NCBI RefSeq assembly: GCF_022811705.1
Contig: NZ_CP094528.1
Coordinates: 806,001-870,000, forward strand
Direction: 5' to 3'
Length of the DNA stretch: 64,000 bases
Source: Agromyces larvae
GTDB taxonomy: Bacteria; Actinomycetota; Actinomycetes; Actinomycetales; Microbacteriaceae
Shown here: piece after piece, positions 21,427-32,708 of the stretch
Numbering within the stretch: the first letter of the stretch is position 1
How the letters are laid out: each line of letters opens with the position of its first letter
Notes under the pieces: generated by a model
Database searches by the model: none
What the model was told of the DNA's origin: nothing
The model's input: the letters and a program-made list of their open reading frames with translations, nothing else
Made by a program: the position numbers and the translations under genes

Positions 21427-21888
21427 GTGAGCATCGAGATCAACAACGAGTCGGCGATCGAGGTCGACGAGGCCGCGCTGCAGCGCCTCGCGGTCTACGC
21501 CCTCGACACGATGCACGTGCACGCCGACGCCGAACTCGCGATCGTCCTCGTCGACGAGGGCGCGATGGAGCAGCTCCATGTGCAGTGGATGGACGAGCCC
21601 GGACCGACCGACGTGCTGAGCTTCCCGATGGACGAGCTGCGCCCCGGCACCGCCGACCAGCCCACGCCGCCCGGGCTGCTCGGCGATGTCGTGCTCTGCC
21701 CGCAGGTCGCCGAGGCGCAGGCGAAGACCGCCGGTCACTCCCTGCTCGACGAACTGCTGCTGCTCACCACCCACGGCATCCTGCACCTGCTCGGCTTCGA
21801 CCACGCCGAGCCCGCGGAGGAGAAGGAGATGTTCGGCATCCAGCGCGACATCCTCGTGGGCTTCGCGATGCAGGAGCGACGCCGCTGA
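21427..21888 (+). CDS. ybeY: Endoribonuclease YbeY (rRNA maturation factor)
   Basis: Zinc-dependent endoribonuclease needed for 16S rRNA 3' maturation. The 153-aa sequence carries the signature [11 protein letters not shown] with three zinc-binding histidines (116, 120, 126) and the upstream [11 protein letters not shown] motif. GTG start preceded by a GAGAGGA-type site. It lies between phoH and the CNNM gene, its standard context. Confidence 0.96.
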   Translation: MSIEINNESAIEVDEAALQRLAVYALDTMHVHADAELAIVLVDEGAMEQLHVQWMDEPGPTDVLSFPMDELRPGTADQPTPPGLLGDVVLCPQVAEAQAKTAGHSLLDELLLLTTHGILHLLGFDHAEPAEEKEMFGIQRDILVGFAMQERRR

Positions 21889-21890
21889 CC

Positions 21891-23204
21891 ATGGAGCCCT
21901 GGCTCTTCCTCGCCGCCGCCCTCGTGCTGGTGGCGTTCGGCGGCCTGATGGCCGCCGTCGACGCGGCGATCGGCACCCTCTCGCGCGCCGACCTCGTCGA
22001 GCTCGCCCTCGAATCGCGGGCCCGCCGATCGCTGCTCGCGATCGCCGACGACACCGGCGCGCACGTGAACGCGGTGAACTTCACCCGCATCATCGCCGAG
22101 ACGACCGCGGCGGTGCTCGTGACGCTCGCGTTCACGTCGTTCGTCGCCAACGTCTGGTGGGCGCTGCTGTGGTCGGCGCTCATCATGACGGCGGTGTCGT
22201 TCGTGCTCGTCGGGGCGAGCCCCCGCAGCGTCGGGCGGGCGCACGCGCGCGGCGTGCTGCGCGCCGCGGCGCCGGTCGTGCGGTTCATCCGGTTGCTGCT
22301 CGGCCCCATCGCCAACGCGCTCGTCGCGCTCGGCAACCGGGTGACGCCCTCGCGCGCACGGTACGCGGGGGTGGCGAGCGAAGAGCAACTGCTGAGCATC
22401 GTCGACGACGCCACCGAGCACGACGTCCTCGAAGAGGAGGATCGCGAGCTCATCCACTCGATCTTCGAGTTCAACGAGACGGTGGTGCGCGAGGTGATGG
22501 TGCCGCGCACCGACATGGTCACGATCGAGTCGACCGCGCACGTGCAGCACGCGATGGCGGTGTTCCTCGGCGCCGGGTACTCGCGCATCCCGGTGGTGGG
22601 GCGCGACGCCGACGACGTGATCGGCGTGCTGTACCTGCGCGACCTCGCGAAGGTCGGCTTCGAACGGTCGCTCGACGCCGAGACGCTGACCGTCGGCGAG
22701 CTGGTGCGCCCGGCCGCGTACGTCCCCGAGTCGATGAAGGCCGACGCGCTGCTGAAGCGGATGCAGCACGAGTCGAACCACCTCGCGATGGTCGTCGACG
22801 AATACGGCGGCATCGCCGGCCTGGTCACCCTCGAAGACCTCATCGAAGAGCTCGTCGGCGACATCTCCGACGAGTACGACCGCGAAGCCGCGCAGGTCGA
22901 GCCGCTCGGCGACGGCCGGTTCCGGGTGAACGCGCGACTGCCGATCGACGAGCTCGGCGAACTGTTCGGCATCGAGCTGGAGGACGAGGACGTCGACTCG
23001 GCCGGCGGCCTGCTCACCAAAGAGCTCGGCCGGCTGCCGCAGCCCGGCGAACGGGTCGCCGTGTCGGGTCTCGTGCTCGAGGCCGAACGCACCGAGGGCC
23101 GGCGCCGCCGGATCTCCACCATCCTCGCCTGGGCCGACCAGGCGCTCATCGACGTGCGCGCGGCCTTCGAGGCCGGCGCCGAGGGGAGGAACGGCCGTGA
23201 CTGA
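21891..23204 (+). CDS. CNNM/CorC-HlyC family membrane protein (hemolysin-like)
   Basis: Membrane protein of 437 aa, probably involved in magnesium or other divalent cation transport. Three or four N-terminal hydrophobic helices (CNNM domain) are followed by two CBS domains (from about residue 195: VPRTDMVTIES and AMVVDEYGGIAGLVTLEDLIEELVGD split across the pair) and a CorC_HlyC C-terminal domain. ATG at 21891 starts 2 bp after the ybeY stop; the 3' end overlaps era by 8 bp. Confidence 0.92.
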   Translation: MEPWLFLAAALVLVAFGGLMAAVDAAIGTLSRADLVELALESRARRSLLAIADDTGAHVNAVNFTRIIAETTAAVLVTLAFTSFVANVWWALLWSALIMTAVSFVLVGASPRSVGRAHARGVLRAAAPVVRFIRLLLGPIANALVALGNRVTPSRARYAGVASEEQLLSIVDDATEHDVLEEEDRELIHSIFEFNETVVREVMVPRTDMVTIESTAHVQHAMAVFLGAGYSRIPVVGRDADDVIGVLYLRDLAKVGFERSLDAETLTVGELVRPAAYVPESMKADALLKRMQHESNHLAMVVDEYGGIAGLVTLEDLIEELVGDISDEYDREAAQVEPLGDGRFRVNARLPIDELGELFGIELEDEDVDSAGGLLTKELGRLPQPGERVAVSGLVLEAERTEGRRRRISTILAWADQALIDVRAAFEAGAEGRNGRD

Positions 23205-24090
23205 GTACCGTGCCGGGTTCGTGTCGTTCGTGGGGCGACCGAACGTGGGCAAGTCCACGCTCACCAACGCGCTCGTCGGCGAGAAGGTCGCCATCACGAG
23301 TTCGAAGCCGCAGACGACGCGCCGCGCCATCCGCGGCATCGTGCATCGCGAGCACGGCCAGCTCATCCTGGTCGACACGCCGGGGTTGCACCGGCCGCGC
23401 ACCCTGCTCGGGGAGCGACTGAACACGCTCGTGCAGACCACGCTCGGCGACGTCGACGTGATCGCGTTCTGCGTGCCCGCGAACGAGGCGATCGGCCCGG
23501 GCGACCGGTTCATCAACGAGCAGCTCGACGAGTACCCGCGCGCGAAGAAGATCGCGATCGTCACGAAGACGGATGCGACCTCGAAGGCCAAGATCGCCGA
23601 GCAGCTGCTCGCGGTGTCGCGGCTGCGCGAGTGGGCGTCGATCATCCCGGTGTCGGCGCCGAAGGGCGAGCAGCTCGAGGTGCTGGTCGACGAGCTGCTC
23701 GCGCTCATGCCGCCGTCGGAGCATCCGCTCTACCCGGCGGAGACCCGCACCGACGAGGACGTGACCGAGCGCATCGCCGAGTTCGTGCGCGAGGCCGCCC
23801 TCGAGGGGGTCTCCGACGAGCTGCCGCATTCCATCGCGGTCACGGTCGACGACCTCATCGAGCGCGACGACAAGGACCTCGTCGAGGTGTACGCGAACGT
23901 GTTCGTCGAGCGCGACAGCCAGAAGGGCATCATCATCGGCAAGGGCGGCGCCCGGCTGAAGGAGGTCGGTGCGACCGCACGCGTCCAGATCGAGCGGCTG
24001 CTCGGGCGCAGGGTGTACCTCGCGCTGCACGTCAAGGTCGCGAAGGACTGGCAGCGCGACCCGAAGCAGCTGGGGCGGCTCGGGTTCTGA
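23197..24090 (+). CDS. era: GTPase Era
   Basis: GTPase that binds 16S rRNA and assists 30S assembly. The 297-aa protein has G1 GRPNVGKS, the G2 region SSKPQTTRR, G3 DTPG, G4 TKTD and a C-terminal KH domain with IIIGKGGARLKEVG. GTG start overlaps the CNNM gene by 8 bp. It ends the rRNA-maturation cluster; in many actinobacteria recO follows, but here a two-component/ABC block and leuA lie between. Confidence 0.97.
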   Translation: MTEYRAGFVSFVGRPNVGKSTLTNALVGEKVAITSSKPQTTRRAIRGIVHREHGQLILVDTPGLHRPRTLLGERLNTLVQTTLGDVDVIAFCVPANEAIGPGDRFINEQLDEYPRAKKIAIVTKTDATSKAKIAEQLLAVSRLREWASIIPVSAPKGEQLEVLVDELLALMPPSEHPLYPAETRTDEDVTERIAEFVREAALEGVSDELPHSIAVTVDDLIERDDKDLVEVYANVFVERDSQKGIIIGKGGARLKEVGATARVQIERLLGRRVYLALHVKVAKDWQRDPKQLGRLGF

Positions 24091-24196
24091 TCGCGAGCGG
24101 GCGCGGCGCCCGCTCGGGTGCGCGGCGCGTACATCGAGCGGATGATTCGGGCCGCCGCATGCCGATGACTCCCCGGCCACGACGTACGGTGGATCG

Positions 24197-25411
24197 GTGC
24201 ACCCCACCGAACGACTGAGCCGCGGCAAGCTGACGACCGACGTCGTGCTCGCGAGCCTGTTCTCGCTCGTGTCGTTGCCCATCGCGCTGCTCGGCAACTG
24301 GGTCGACCTGGTCGCACTGGTGCTGTTCGGCACCGCGCTGGCGGTGCGTCGCCGGTCGCCGGGCTGGTCGCTCGGCATCGCGTGGGCGGCGGCCGTGCTG
24401 CAGATGCTCGCGTTGCGCGACCTGCAGCTGTACGACGCGGCGGTGCTGGGCGTGCTGTACTCGACGGCGGCGCACGGCGGCCGCACGGTGAAGTGGCTCG
24501 GGCTGGCATCGGCGATCGTCGGCGCGGTCATCGCGACCGGGTACCTCGGCCTCGTGAAGACGTGGTTCGGCAGGTCGTCCGACACCGACCCGACCGGCGG
24601 GGTGCTGCAGGTGCTCCTGCTGCTCGGCATCCTGTTCGTCGGCGCGATCTCGGTGCTCGTGCTCGCCTGGACGGCGGGCCTGCTCATGCGGGCCGTGCGC
24701 GAGTCGCGCGAGACGCGCCGACGAGAAGAGGTCGCGACCCGCGAGCGCGAACTCGCCGAGTACCGGTACGTGGTCGAGCAGGAGCGCAACCGCATCGCCC
24801 GCGACATGCACGACGTGGTGGCGCACTCGCTCGCGGTCGTGATCGCGCAGGCCGACGGTGCGCGGTTCGCCGCGCCATCCCGCCCCGAAGCCGCGGTGGA
24901 AGCGCTCGGCACGGTCTCCACGGTCGCGCGGCGCGCGCTCGGCGACGTCCGGCTGCTGCTGGCCGAGTTGCGCCACGCCGAGGGGGAGGCGCCCCAGCCC
25001 GTGCTCGACGACCTGGGCGAGCTGATCGCCGAGGTGCGCCGCGCCGGCCTGGACGTGCGGTTCACCGAATCGGGTGAGCGCGTCCCGCTCGGCGCCGGGC
25101 ACCAGATCGCCGTCTACCGCATCGCGCAGGAGGGACTCACGAACGCGCTGCGGCACGGCGACACGTCGCGCCCGGTCGACATCGAACTCGCCTGGAGCGC
25201 GGCGTCGGTGCGCCTGGTCATCGAGAACGCGCTGCGAACGGATGCTCCGACCGATGCCGCGGGATTCCGGCACGGCATCCCCGGCATGCGCGAGCGCGCG
25301 CAGCTGAGCGGCGGCGGGCTGCAGGTGGAGGAGACGGCCGGCAGGCGGTTCCGCCTGGTGGCCGAGATCCCCGCGAGTCCCGCGGGCTCGACGACGGGGG
25401 CGCCCGCGTGA
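24197..25411 (+). CDS. Two-component sensor histidine kinase (NarL/LiaS type)
   Basis: Membrane sensor kinase of 404 aa. Four or five hydrophobic helices occupy about residues 15-170, then a linker and the HisKA_3 dimerisation domain with RIARDMHDVVAHSL (phosphorylated His205), and an HATPase domain with the N-box EGLTNALRHG and HGIPGMRERAQL. GTG start at 24197; TACGGT at 24185-24190 may be its -10, giving a very short leader. Its stop overlaps the regulator gene (GTGA), so both are co-translated. The 106 bp before it hold nothing else recognisable. Confidence 0.93.
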   Translation: MHPTERLSRGKLTTDVVLASLFSLVSLPIALLGNWVDLVALVLFGTALAVRRRSPGWSLGIAWAAAVLQMLALRDLQLYDAAVLGVLYSTAAHGGRTVKWLGLASAIVGAVIATGYLGLVKTWFGRSSDTDPTGGVLQVLLLLGILFVGAISVLVLAWTAGLLMRAVRESRETRRREEVATRERELAEYRYVVEQERNRIARDMHDVVAHSLAVVIAQADGARFAAPSRPEAAVEALGTVSTVARRALGDVRLLLAELRHAEGEAPQPVLDDLGELIAEVRRAGLDVRFTESGERVPLGAGHQIAVYRIAQEGLTNALRHGDTSRPVDIELAWSAASVRLVIENALRTDAPTDAAGFRHGIPGMRERAQLSGGGLQVEETAGRRFRLVAEIPASPAGSTTGAPA

Positions 25412-26073
25412 ACCCGATCCGCGTCGCCCTCGTCGACGATCAGGCGCTGTTCCGGGCGGGCATCCGGATGCTGATCGAATCGCAGCCCGACCTCGCGTTC
25501 GCGGGCGAAGCGGGCGACGGGGTCGCGGCGGTGCACCTCGTCGCCGAGACGCGACCCGACGTCGTGCTCATGGACGTGCGGATGCCGCAGCTCGACGGCA
25601 TCGGCGCCACCCAGCGCATCATCGCCGACGCGGACCTGGCGCGCCGCGCCGCACCGCGCATCATCGTGCTCACCACCTTCGACCTCGACGAGAACGCGGC
25701 GCGCGCGATCCGCGCCGGGGCGAGCGGGTTCGTGCTGAAGGATGCGGCGCCCGAGTTCCTGCTCGCGGCGATCCGCACCGTGCACCAGGGCAACGCGGTG
25801 CTCGCCGCGACGGCGACCCGCGAGCTGTTCGCCCACGTGGGCCGCGGCAACGGCCGCCGCCCGACGCCGGCGGCGTGGGGCGAGCTCACCTCGCGCGAGC
25901 GCGAGATCTTCGACCTCGCCGCCCGCGGCCTCTCGAACGCCGAGATCGCCGCGACCGAGTTCGTCAGCGAGGCCACGGTGAAGACCCACGTCAGCCGGGT
26001 GCTGCAGAAGCTCGGCCTGCGCGACCGGGTGCAGCTGGTCGTCTTCGCGTACGAGCACGACCTGCCCGCCTGA
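25408..26073 (+). CDS. Response regulator, NarL/LuxR family
   Basis: DNA-binding regulator of 221 aa, partner of the upstream kinase. The receiver domain has VALVDDQALFRAG, phosphoacceptor Asp56 in VLMDVRMP, and the conserved Lys in GFVLKDA. The LuxR-type HTH (LTSREREIFDLAARGLSNAEI, split by the domain helices) fills about residues 155-215. The perfect palindrome at 26087-26104, just past this gene and before the ABC genes, is a candidate binding site. Confidence 0.94.
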   Translation: MNPIRVALVDDQALFRAGIRMLIESQPDLAFAGEAGDGVAAVHLVAETRPDVVLMDVRMPQLDGIGATQRIIADADLARRAAPRIIVLTTFDLDENAARAIRAGASGFVLKDAAPEFLLAAIRTVHQGNAVLAATATRELFAHVGRGNGRRPTPAAWGELTSREREIFDLAARGLSNAEIAATEFVSEATVKTHVSRVLQKLGLRDRVQLVVFAYEHDLPA

Positions 26074-26086
26074 AGCCGGTGGGCGG

Positions 26087-26104
26087 GTCATCCGATCGGA
26101 TGAC
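26087..26104. promoter_or_regulatory. 18-bp perfect palindrome before ABC exporter genes
   Basis: GTCATCCGATCGGATGAC starts 13 bp after the response-regulator stop and ends 56 bp before the ABC ATPase start. NarL-type regulators bind inverted repeats of this size, so it may be the operator through which the two-component system controls the exporter (inference). Confidence 0.45.
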
Positions 26105-26160
26105 GCGAACCAGACTGCGGCCGGATGCTCCGCCGAATGCGCGAACGTAGCGTCGGAGGC

Positions 26161-26922
26161 ATGCAGAACACTCCCTCCGAACTCGGACTCATCGCACGCG
26201 CCGTCGGCCTCGGCAAGCGGTACGGCACCGGCCAGGGCGCGGTCGTCGCCCTCGACGACGTGTCGATCGGCCTGCGCCGCGGCGAGTTCACCGCGATCAT
26301 GGGCCCGTCCGGCTCGGGCAAGTCGACCCTCATGCACCTGATGGCCGGCCTCGACACTCCGACGAGCGGCCGGGTGTGGCTCGGCGACACCGACATCACC
26401 GAGCTCGGCGACAGCGCCCTCACCGTGCTGCGTCGGCGGCGCATCGGATTCGTCTTCCAGGCGTTCAACCTCGTGCCGACCCTCGACGTGCGCGGCAATA
26501 TCCTGCTGCCCTTCGAGCTCGACGGCCGCAAGCCCGCCGTCGCCGAGCAGGCGTGGATCGACGAGCTCATCGACACGCTCGGCCTCCGCGCCCGGCTCGG
26601 GCACCGCCCGCACGAGCTGTCCGGCGGCCAGCAGCAGCGGGTCGCGATCGCCCGCGCCCTCGCGACCCGCCCCGACCTGGTGTTCGCCGACGAGCCGACC
26701 GGCAACCTCGACTCCCGCACCGGCCGCGAGGTGCTGGGCCTGCTCGCTGCGGCGTCGTCGCGGTCGGGCCAGGCGATCGCGATGGTGACCCACGACCCGA
26801 TCGCCGCGAGCCACGCCGACCGCATCCTGTTCCTCGCCGACGGTCGCATCGTGCGCGACCAGGGCCGGTCGAGCGCCGAGGAGATCTCGTCGTTCATGCT
26901 GCAGATGGAGGCGGCGGCGTGA
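26161..26922 (+). CDS. ABC transporter ATPase (LolD/MacB-like)
   Basis: A 253-aa ATPase of the MacB/LolD branch: Walker A GPSGSGKST, signature LSGGQQQR, Walker B LVFADEPTGNLD, His switch in MVTHD. ATG at 26161 is preferred over the upstream in-frame ATG at 26125 because GGAGG is right before it and the family sequence begins 12 codons later. It overlaps the permease gene by 4 bp. The kinase/regulator/ATPase/permease arrangement is that of antimicrobial-peptide or envelope-stress efflux modules. Confidence 0.94.
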   Translation: MQNTPSELGLIARAVGLGKRYGTGQGAVVALDDVSIGLRRGEFTAIMGPSGSGKSTLMHLMAGLDTPTSGRVWLGDTDITELGDSALTVLRRRRIGFVFQAFNLVPTLDVRGNILLPFELDGRKPAVAEQAWIDELIDTLGLRARLGHRPHELSGGQQQRVAIARALATRPDLVFADEPTGNLDSRTGREVLGLLAAASSRSGQAIAMVTHDPIAASHADRILFLADGRIVRDQGRSSAEEISSFMLQMEAAA

Positions 26923-28316
26923 GCCGGGGCATCCGCGACCACCTGCCCACCCTGCTGGTCGCCGCCCTCGCAGCCGGGTTCGGTGTGACGCTGCTGCAGA
27001 TCACCGGCATCATCACGGCCGTCGTCTCGGCCGACGACGTCATGGGGTCGAGCGAGACGGTGGCGCTCCTGCTGAACCTCCTCGCGATCTCCTTCATCGC
27101 GATCGCGGTGTACGTCGCCGCGGTCACGACCGCGAACACGGTCGCCACCGTGGTCGCCGGCCGCACCCGGCTCATCGCGTTGCTGCGGCTCATCGGCTCG
27201 TCGGGGCGGGCGCAGCGCGCCGTGATCGCGCGCGAGGGCCTCGCGATCGGGGCGATCGGCGCCGTGATCGGCGCGCTCGTCGGCACCGGTGCGGCCTGGG
27301 CGGTCGGCCGGATCTGCGTGGCGACCGACACGATCCCCGAGTTCGACTACGGATATCTCGATCCGGTGCTGCTCGTGCCCATGGCCGCCGTGACGATCAC
27401 CACCTGGCTGGCCGCGTGGGCGGGTTCGCGCCGCGTGCTCGCGGTGCGCCCGGCCGAGGCGCTGGGCAACGCGGGGGAGTCCTCGGTCGCCGAGGTCGAC
27501 CGCCGGGTCGGTCGCACCGCTGCGGGCATCGTGCTGATCGTGCTGGGCGCTGCGGCGCTCGCGCTCGGCGTGCTCCTCGGGTTCGTGCACCCCGCCGGGG
27601 TGCTCGTCGGCATCGTCGGCGGCATCCTCTCGTTCACCGGCATCGTGCTCGTGGCCGATCGGATCATGCCGCGCGTGCTGCGGGGGGTCGGCCGCATCCT
27701 CGGCCCTTCGCCGTCGGCACGCCTCGCGGCCGAGAACGCGGTGCGCCACCCCGAGCGGTCGACGCGCATGACGATCGGCCTGGTCATCGGCGTCACGCTC
27801 GTGACGATGTTCGCCGTCACGATGGAGACGTACCGGCAGACGGTGCTGGACGCGCTGAGCGGTCAGGAGCAGCTCAAGGACGCCATCGGGCCCGTCATCG
27901 ACGGCACCGTCGCGGTCTTCTCCGCGCTGGTCGGATTCAGCGCGGTGATCGCGGGTGTGGGCCTCGTGAACACGCTGTCGATCAGCGTGCTGCAGCGCAC
28001 GCGCGAGATCGGGCTGCTGCGCGCCCTCGGGTTCGACCGGTCGCAGATCAGGCGGATGATCCTCGCCGAGTCCGCGGCGCTCACGGTCGCCGCGACGCTC
28101 ACGGGCCTCGTCCTCGGCACGGCGTACGGATGGTTCGGGGCGCAGTCGATGCTCGGGTCGATGACGGGCGAACCGCAGCTCATCGCCCCGGTCGTGCCGT
28201 GGGCGATCGTCGGCATCGTCATCCTGGCGGCCCTCGTGCTCACCCTCACGGCATCGATCACGCCCGCCCGGCGGGCGGTGCGCATCTCGCCGGTCGTCGC
28301 GCTCGCGGTCGAATAG
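26919..28316 (+). CDS. FtsX-like ABC exporter permease
   Basis: Membrane partner of the preceding ATPase, 465 aa. Two FtsX-type repeats are visible, each ending in a helix-rich block; conserved parts are ALLRLIGSSGRAQRAVIARE and IGLLRALGFDRSQIRRMI, the cytoplasmic loops that contact the ATPase, and the tail ITPARRAVRISPV. GTG at 26919 overlaps the ATPase stop. At least eight hydrophobic segments are seen. A 16-bp hairpin 25 bp downstream ends the unit. Confidence 0.92.
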   Translation: MSRGIRDHLPTLLVAALAAGFGVTLLQITGIITAVVSADDVMGSSETVALLLNLLAISFIAIAVYVAAVTTANTVATVVAGRTRLIALLRLIGSSGRAQRAVIAREGLAIGAIGAVIGALVGTGAAWAVGRICVATDTIPEFDYGYLDPVLLVPMAAVTITTWLAAWAGSRRVLAVRPAEALGNAGESSVAEVDRRVGRTAAGIVLIVLGAAALALGVLLGFVHPAGVLVGIVGGILSFTGIVLVADRIMPRVLRGVGRILGPSPSARLAAENAVRHPERSTRMTIGLVIGVTLVTMFAVTMETYRQTVLDALSGQEQLKDAIGPVIDGTVAVFSALVGFSAVIAGVGLVNTLSISVLQRTREIGLLRALGFDRSQIRRMILAESAALTVAATLTGLVLGTAYGWFGAQSMLGSMTGEPQLIAPVVPWAIVGIVILAALVLTLTASITPARRAVRISPVVALAVE

Positions 28317-28341
28317 GGCAGATCCGCGCGACGGGGAGGGG

Positions 28342-28390
28342 CGTCGGCGGCCGGATGGCTCGGGGGCGGGTCATCCGGCCGCCGACGTTT
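28342..28390 (+). terminator. Strong terminator after FtsX-like permease gene
   Basis: A perfect 16-bp stem (CGTCGGCGGCCGGATG with its complement at 28372-28387), a 14-nt loop and TTT at 28388-28390. It insulates the efflux operon from leuA. Confidence 0.85.
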
Positions 28391-28423
28391 CGCGCATCGC
28401 GGCGACGGTGCTAGCCTTGCTGC

Positions 28424-28468
28424 GTGCTTCACGGCCTGCTTCTCCTTAGCTGCCGCAGCGAGTCCTAG
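28424..28468 (+). CDS. leuA leader peptide (MLHGLLLLSCRSES)
   Basis: A 14-codon frame from GTG to TAG with five leucine codons, four of them consecutive (CTG CTT CTC CTT), 67 bp before leuA. Such leucine-rich leaders sense charged tRNA-Leu in attenuation of leucine genes, and leader-type control of leuA is described for actinobacteria. A TAGCCT at 28412-28417 lies 6 nt before the GTG, so the leader message is probably leaderless. The frame overlaps the left arm of the 10-bp stem at 28453-28491, which lets ribosome position decide its folding. Confidence 0.8.
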   Translation: MLHGLLLLSCRSES

Positions 28469-28491
28469 TTCGAAGGCCTCCCTCGCTGCGG
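28453..28491 (+). promoter_or_regulatory. leuA attenuator / leader stem-loop
   Basis: CCGCAGCGAG (28453-28462) pairs perfectly with CTCGCTGCGG (28482-28491) across a 19-nt loop. The left arm is within the last leader-peptide codons. No U-tract follows, so control may act on translation or through an alternative fold rather than a classical terminator. Confidence 0.7.
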
Positions 28492-28508
28492 AGTTCGTCG
28501 TCGGCTGA

Positions 28509-30311
<1,803 letters not shown>

Positions 30312-30360
30312 TCGGGCCGTCCGGTCGCCCGCCCCGAGCCGCGGGCGGGTCGACCGCAGG

Positions 30361-31053
30361 TCAGCGACGGACGATCGGGATCATCCCGGTCTCCGTCGCG
30401 ACCTTGCGCCGGTAGAGCATGCGCTGCTCGGGCAGCGAGATGTCGAAGATCACGGCGAGCCAGCGGATGAGCGTCGTCACCGCCGCCCCCACGATGCCGG
30501 CGATGGCGATCGGCACGCCGAACTCGTGCAGACCGGCCAGCACGAGGCATCCGGTGAGCGCCGCGACCGCGTAGAGCGAGCCGACGTGCATGATCGACAC
30601 CGGCAGGCTCATGAGCACGTCGCGCAGCACCCCGCCGCCGACGGCCGCGCACGCGCCGACCATCACGGCGGGCACGAACGGCACGCCGAGGCTCAGCGCC
30701 TTGCTGGTGCCGAACGCGCCGAACAGCCCGATGACGAGCGCGTCGAGTCCGACGATGACGGCGTTCAGGCGCTGCAGCGGCGCGGCGAGCAGCATGCCGA
30801 CCAGCGACGCGACCACCGCGGTCACGAGGTACCAGTTGCTCTGCAGACTCGCGGGCGGCAGGCCCAGGAGCAGGTCGCGGATCAGGCCGCCGCCGAGCCC
30901 GATGAGCGTGCCGATGATCGCGACGCCCAGCAGGTCGAGCCGGCGTTCGCCGCGGAACCCCGATGCGAACAGGGCTCCCTGCACGCCACCGAGGCCGACG
31001 GCGGTGAGCTCCAGCCAGAGCGGGATCGTGAACTGCGTGCCTTCCACGCTCAC
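30361..31053 (-). CDS. TRIC-like / UPF0126 membrane channel protein
   Basis: A 230-aa membrane protein with about seven hydrophobic helices in two repeats, each holding the glycine-rich motif of the UPF0126 (YadS/TRIC) family: [17 protein letters not shown] and [12 protein letters not shown]. Bacterial relatives are trimeric cation channels; the substrate here is unproven. GTG start at 31053; no clear ribosome-binding site. Convergent with leuA (50 bp apart) and divergent from recO. Confidence 0.9.
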   Translation of the reverse strand: MSVEGTQFTIPLWLELTAVGLGGVQGALFASGFRGERRLDLLGVAIIGTLIGLGGGLIRDLLLGLPPASLQSNWYLVTAVVASLVGMLLAAPLQRLNAVIVGLDALVIGLFGAFGTSKALSLGVPFVPAVMVGACAAVGGGVLRDVLMSLPVSIMHVGSLYAVAALTGCLVLAGLHEFGVPIAIAGIVGAAVTTLIRWLAVIFDISLPEQRMLYRRKVATETGMIPIVRR

Positions 31054-31120
31054 AGTGAATCATGCGCGGATGGCTCGCACCGCGACATCCGCGCCCGCTG
31101 CCGTGGCCGTCGGCGGCGGG

Positions 31121-31131
31121 TGGGAGAATCG
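31121..31131 (+). promoter_or_regulatory. TGGGAGAATCG start-proximal motif before recO
   Basis: Same 11-bp sequence as before lepA and dusB, ending 4 nt before the recO GTG. Confidence 0.45.
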
Positions 31132-31135
31132 CAGG

Positions 31136-31873
31136 GTGCCGGTCTACCGAGATGAAGCCGTCGTGCTGCGCACCCACAAGCTGGGCGAGGCCGACCGCAT
31201 CGTCACCCTGCTCACCCGTCGGCACGGCAAGATCCGCGCCGTCGCCCGCGGGGTGCGGCGCACCGCGTCGAAGTTCGGCGCCCGGCTCGAGCCGTTCATG
31301 GTCGCCGACCTGCAGCTGTACGAGGGCCGCACGCTCGACGTGATCACCCAGGCCGAGTCGCTCGGCAGCTACGGCGCCGAGATCTCGCGCGACTACGCGG
31401 CGTACACCGCCGCGAACGCCATGGTCGAGACCGCCGATCGGGTCACCGAGGCCGAGGGGTCGCTGCAGCAGTACCTGCTGCTGGTGGGCGCGCTGCGCTC
31501 GCTCTCGCGGCGCGAGCACGGTGCCGGCCTCACACTCGACTCGTATCTGCTGCGCGCGCTCGCGCTCGCGGGCTGGGCGCCCACCTTCCAGGACTGCGCG
31601 CGATGCGGGGCGACCGGGCCGCACACCGCGGTCGTGGTGCAGCTCGGCGGCGTGGTGTGCGACGACTGCGCCCCGCCCGGCGTTCCGCGCATCGACGCGG
31701 CGACGGTCGGGCTGCTCGGGGCGCTGCTGACCGGCGACTGGGCATCGGCCGAGGCATCCGGCGAACGCGATCGCAACCAGGCCAGCGGCATCGTCGCGGC
31801 CTACACCCAGTGGCACCTCGAGCGGGGTCTCCGCTCGCTGCCGCACGTCTCCAGAGGAGCATCCGACCAGTGA
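31136..31873 (+). CDS. recO: DNA repair protein RecO
   Basis: Recombination mediator that loads RecA with RecR at gapped DNA. The 245-aa protein has the N-terminal OB domain ([20 protein letters not shown]), a helical centre and a zinc motif CARCG...CDDC. GTG at 31136 begins MPVYRDE; longer in-frame extensions read through the opposite-strand channel gene and are discounted. The stop overlaps the uppS start (GTGA). Confidence 0.96.
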   Translation: MPVYRDEAVVLRTHKLGEADRIVTLLTRRHGKIRAVARGVRRTASKFGARLEPFMVADLQLYEGRTLDVITQAESLGSYGAEISRDYAAYTAANAMVETADRVTEAEGSLQQYLLLVGALRSLSRREHGAGLTLDSYLLRALALAGWAPTFQDCARCGATGPHTAVVVQLGGVVCDDCAPPGVPRIDAATVGLLGALLTGDWASAEASGERDRNQASGIVAAYTQWHLERGLRSLPHVSRGASDQ

Positions 31874-32679
31874 GCCCGAAGCCGTACACGCACAAGGACG
31901 CGGTGCCCTACCGTCCGCTCGACTGGACGGGGCTGTATCCGCCCGAACTGCCGAAGCAGGCGGTGCCCGATCACGTCGCGATCGTGATGGACGGCAACGG
32001 CCGCTGGGCGAACCGGCAGGGGCTCACCCGCATCGAGGGGCACAAGGCGGGCGAGGAGGTGCTGCTCGACGTGGTCGCCGGCGCCATCCAGATCGGGGTG
32101 AAGCACCTGTCGGTGTACGCGTTCTCGACCGAGAACTGGAAGCGCAGCCCCGAGGAGGTGCGGTTCCTGATGGGCTACAACCGCGACGTGCTGCACCGCC
32201 GGCGAGACCAGCTCAACGAGTGGGACGTGCGCATCCGGTGGGCCGGGCGCAAGCCGCGGCTGTGGAAGTCGGTCATCGACGAGTTGCAGGTCGCCGAACG
32301 TCTCACCGCCCGCAACACCGGCCTGCAGTTCACGATGTGCGTGAACTACGGCGGGCGCAACGAACTCGTCGACGCGATGCGCGTGATCGCCGACGATGTC
32401 GCGGCAGGGCGCATCCGCCCCTCGGCCGTCACCGAGAAGCTGATCGGCCGGCACCTCTACGTGCCCGACATGCCCGACGTCGACCTGTTCGTGCGCAGCT
32501 CGGGGGAGCAGCGGACGTCGAACTTCCTGCTCTGGCAGTCGGCGTACGCCGAGATGGTGTTCCTCGACACGCTGTGGCCCGACTTCTCGCGGGTCGATCT
32601 CTGGCAGGCGATCGAGCTGTACGCGAGCCGCAACCGCCGGTTCGGCGGGGCGGTGGACGCGCCGACGACCGGCGCGTAG
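31870..32679 (+). CDS. uppS: (Z)-prenyl (undecaprenyl/decaprenyl) diphosphate synthase
   Basis: Cis-prenyltransferase that makes the lipid carrier for cell-wall synthesis by adding isopentenyl diphosphate units. The 269-aa sequence has [14 protein letters not shown] with the catalytic Asp, [10 protein letters not shown], and the late [20 protein letters not shown] motif. GTG start overlaps recO, so the two are coupled; recO-uppS is a common actinobacterial pair. Product chain length cannot be read from sequence. Confidence 0.95.
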   Translation: MSPKPYTHKDAVPYRPLDWTGLYPPELPKQAVPDHVAIVMDGNGRWANRQGLTRIEGHKAGEEVLLDVVAGAIQIGVKHLSVYAFSTENWKRSPEEVRFLMGYNRDVLHRRRDQLNEWDVRIRWAGRKPRLWKSVIDELQVAERLTARNTGLQFTMCVNYGGRNELVDAMRVIADDVAAGRIRPSAVTEKLIGRHLYVPDMPDVDLFVRSSGEQRTSNFLLWQSAYAEMVFLDTLWPDFSRVDLWQAIELYASRNRRFGGAVDAPTTGA

Positions 32680-32708
32680 GCGCGGCCGACCGACCGGCTG
32701 GCCGCCGC

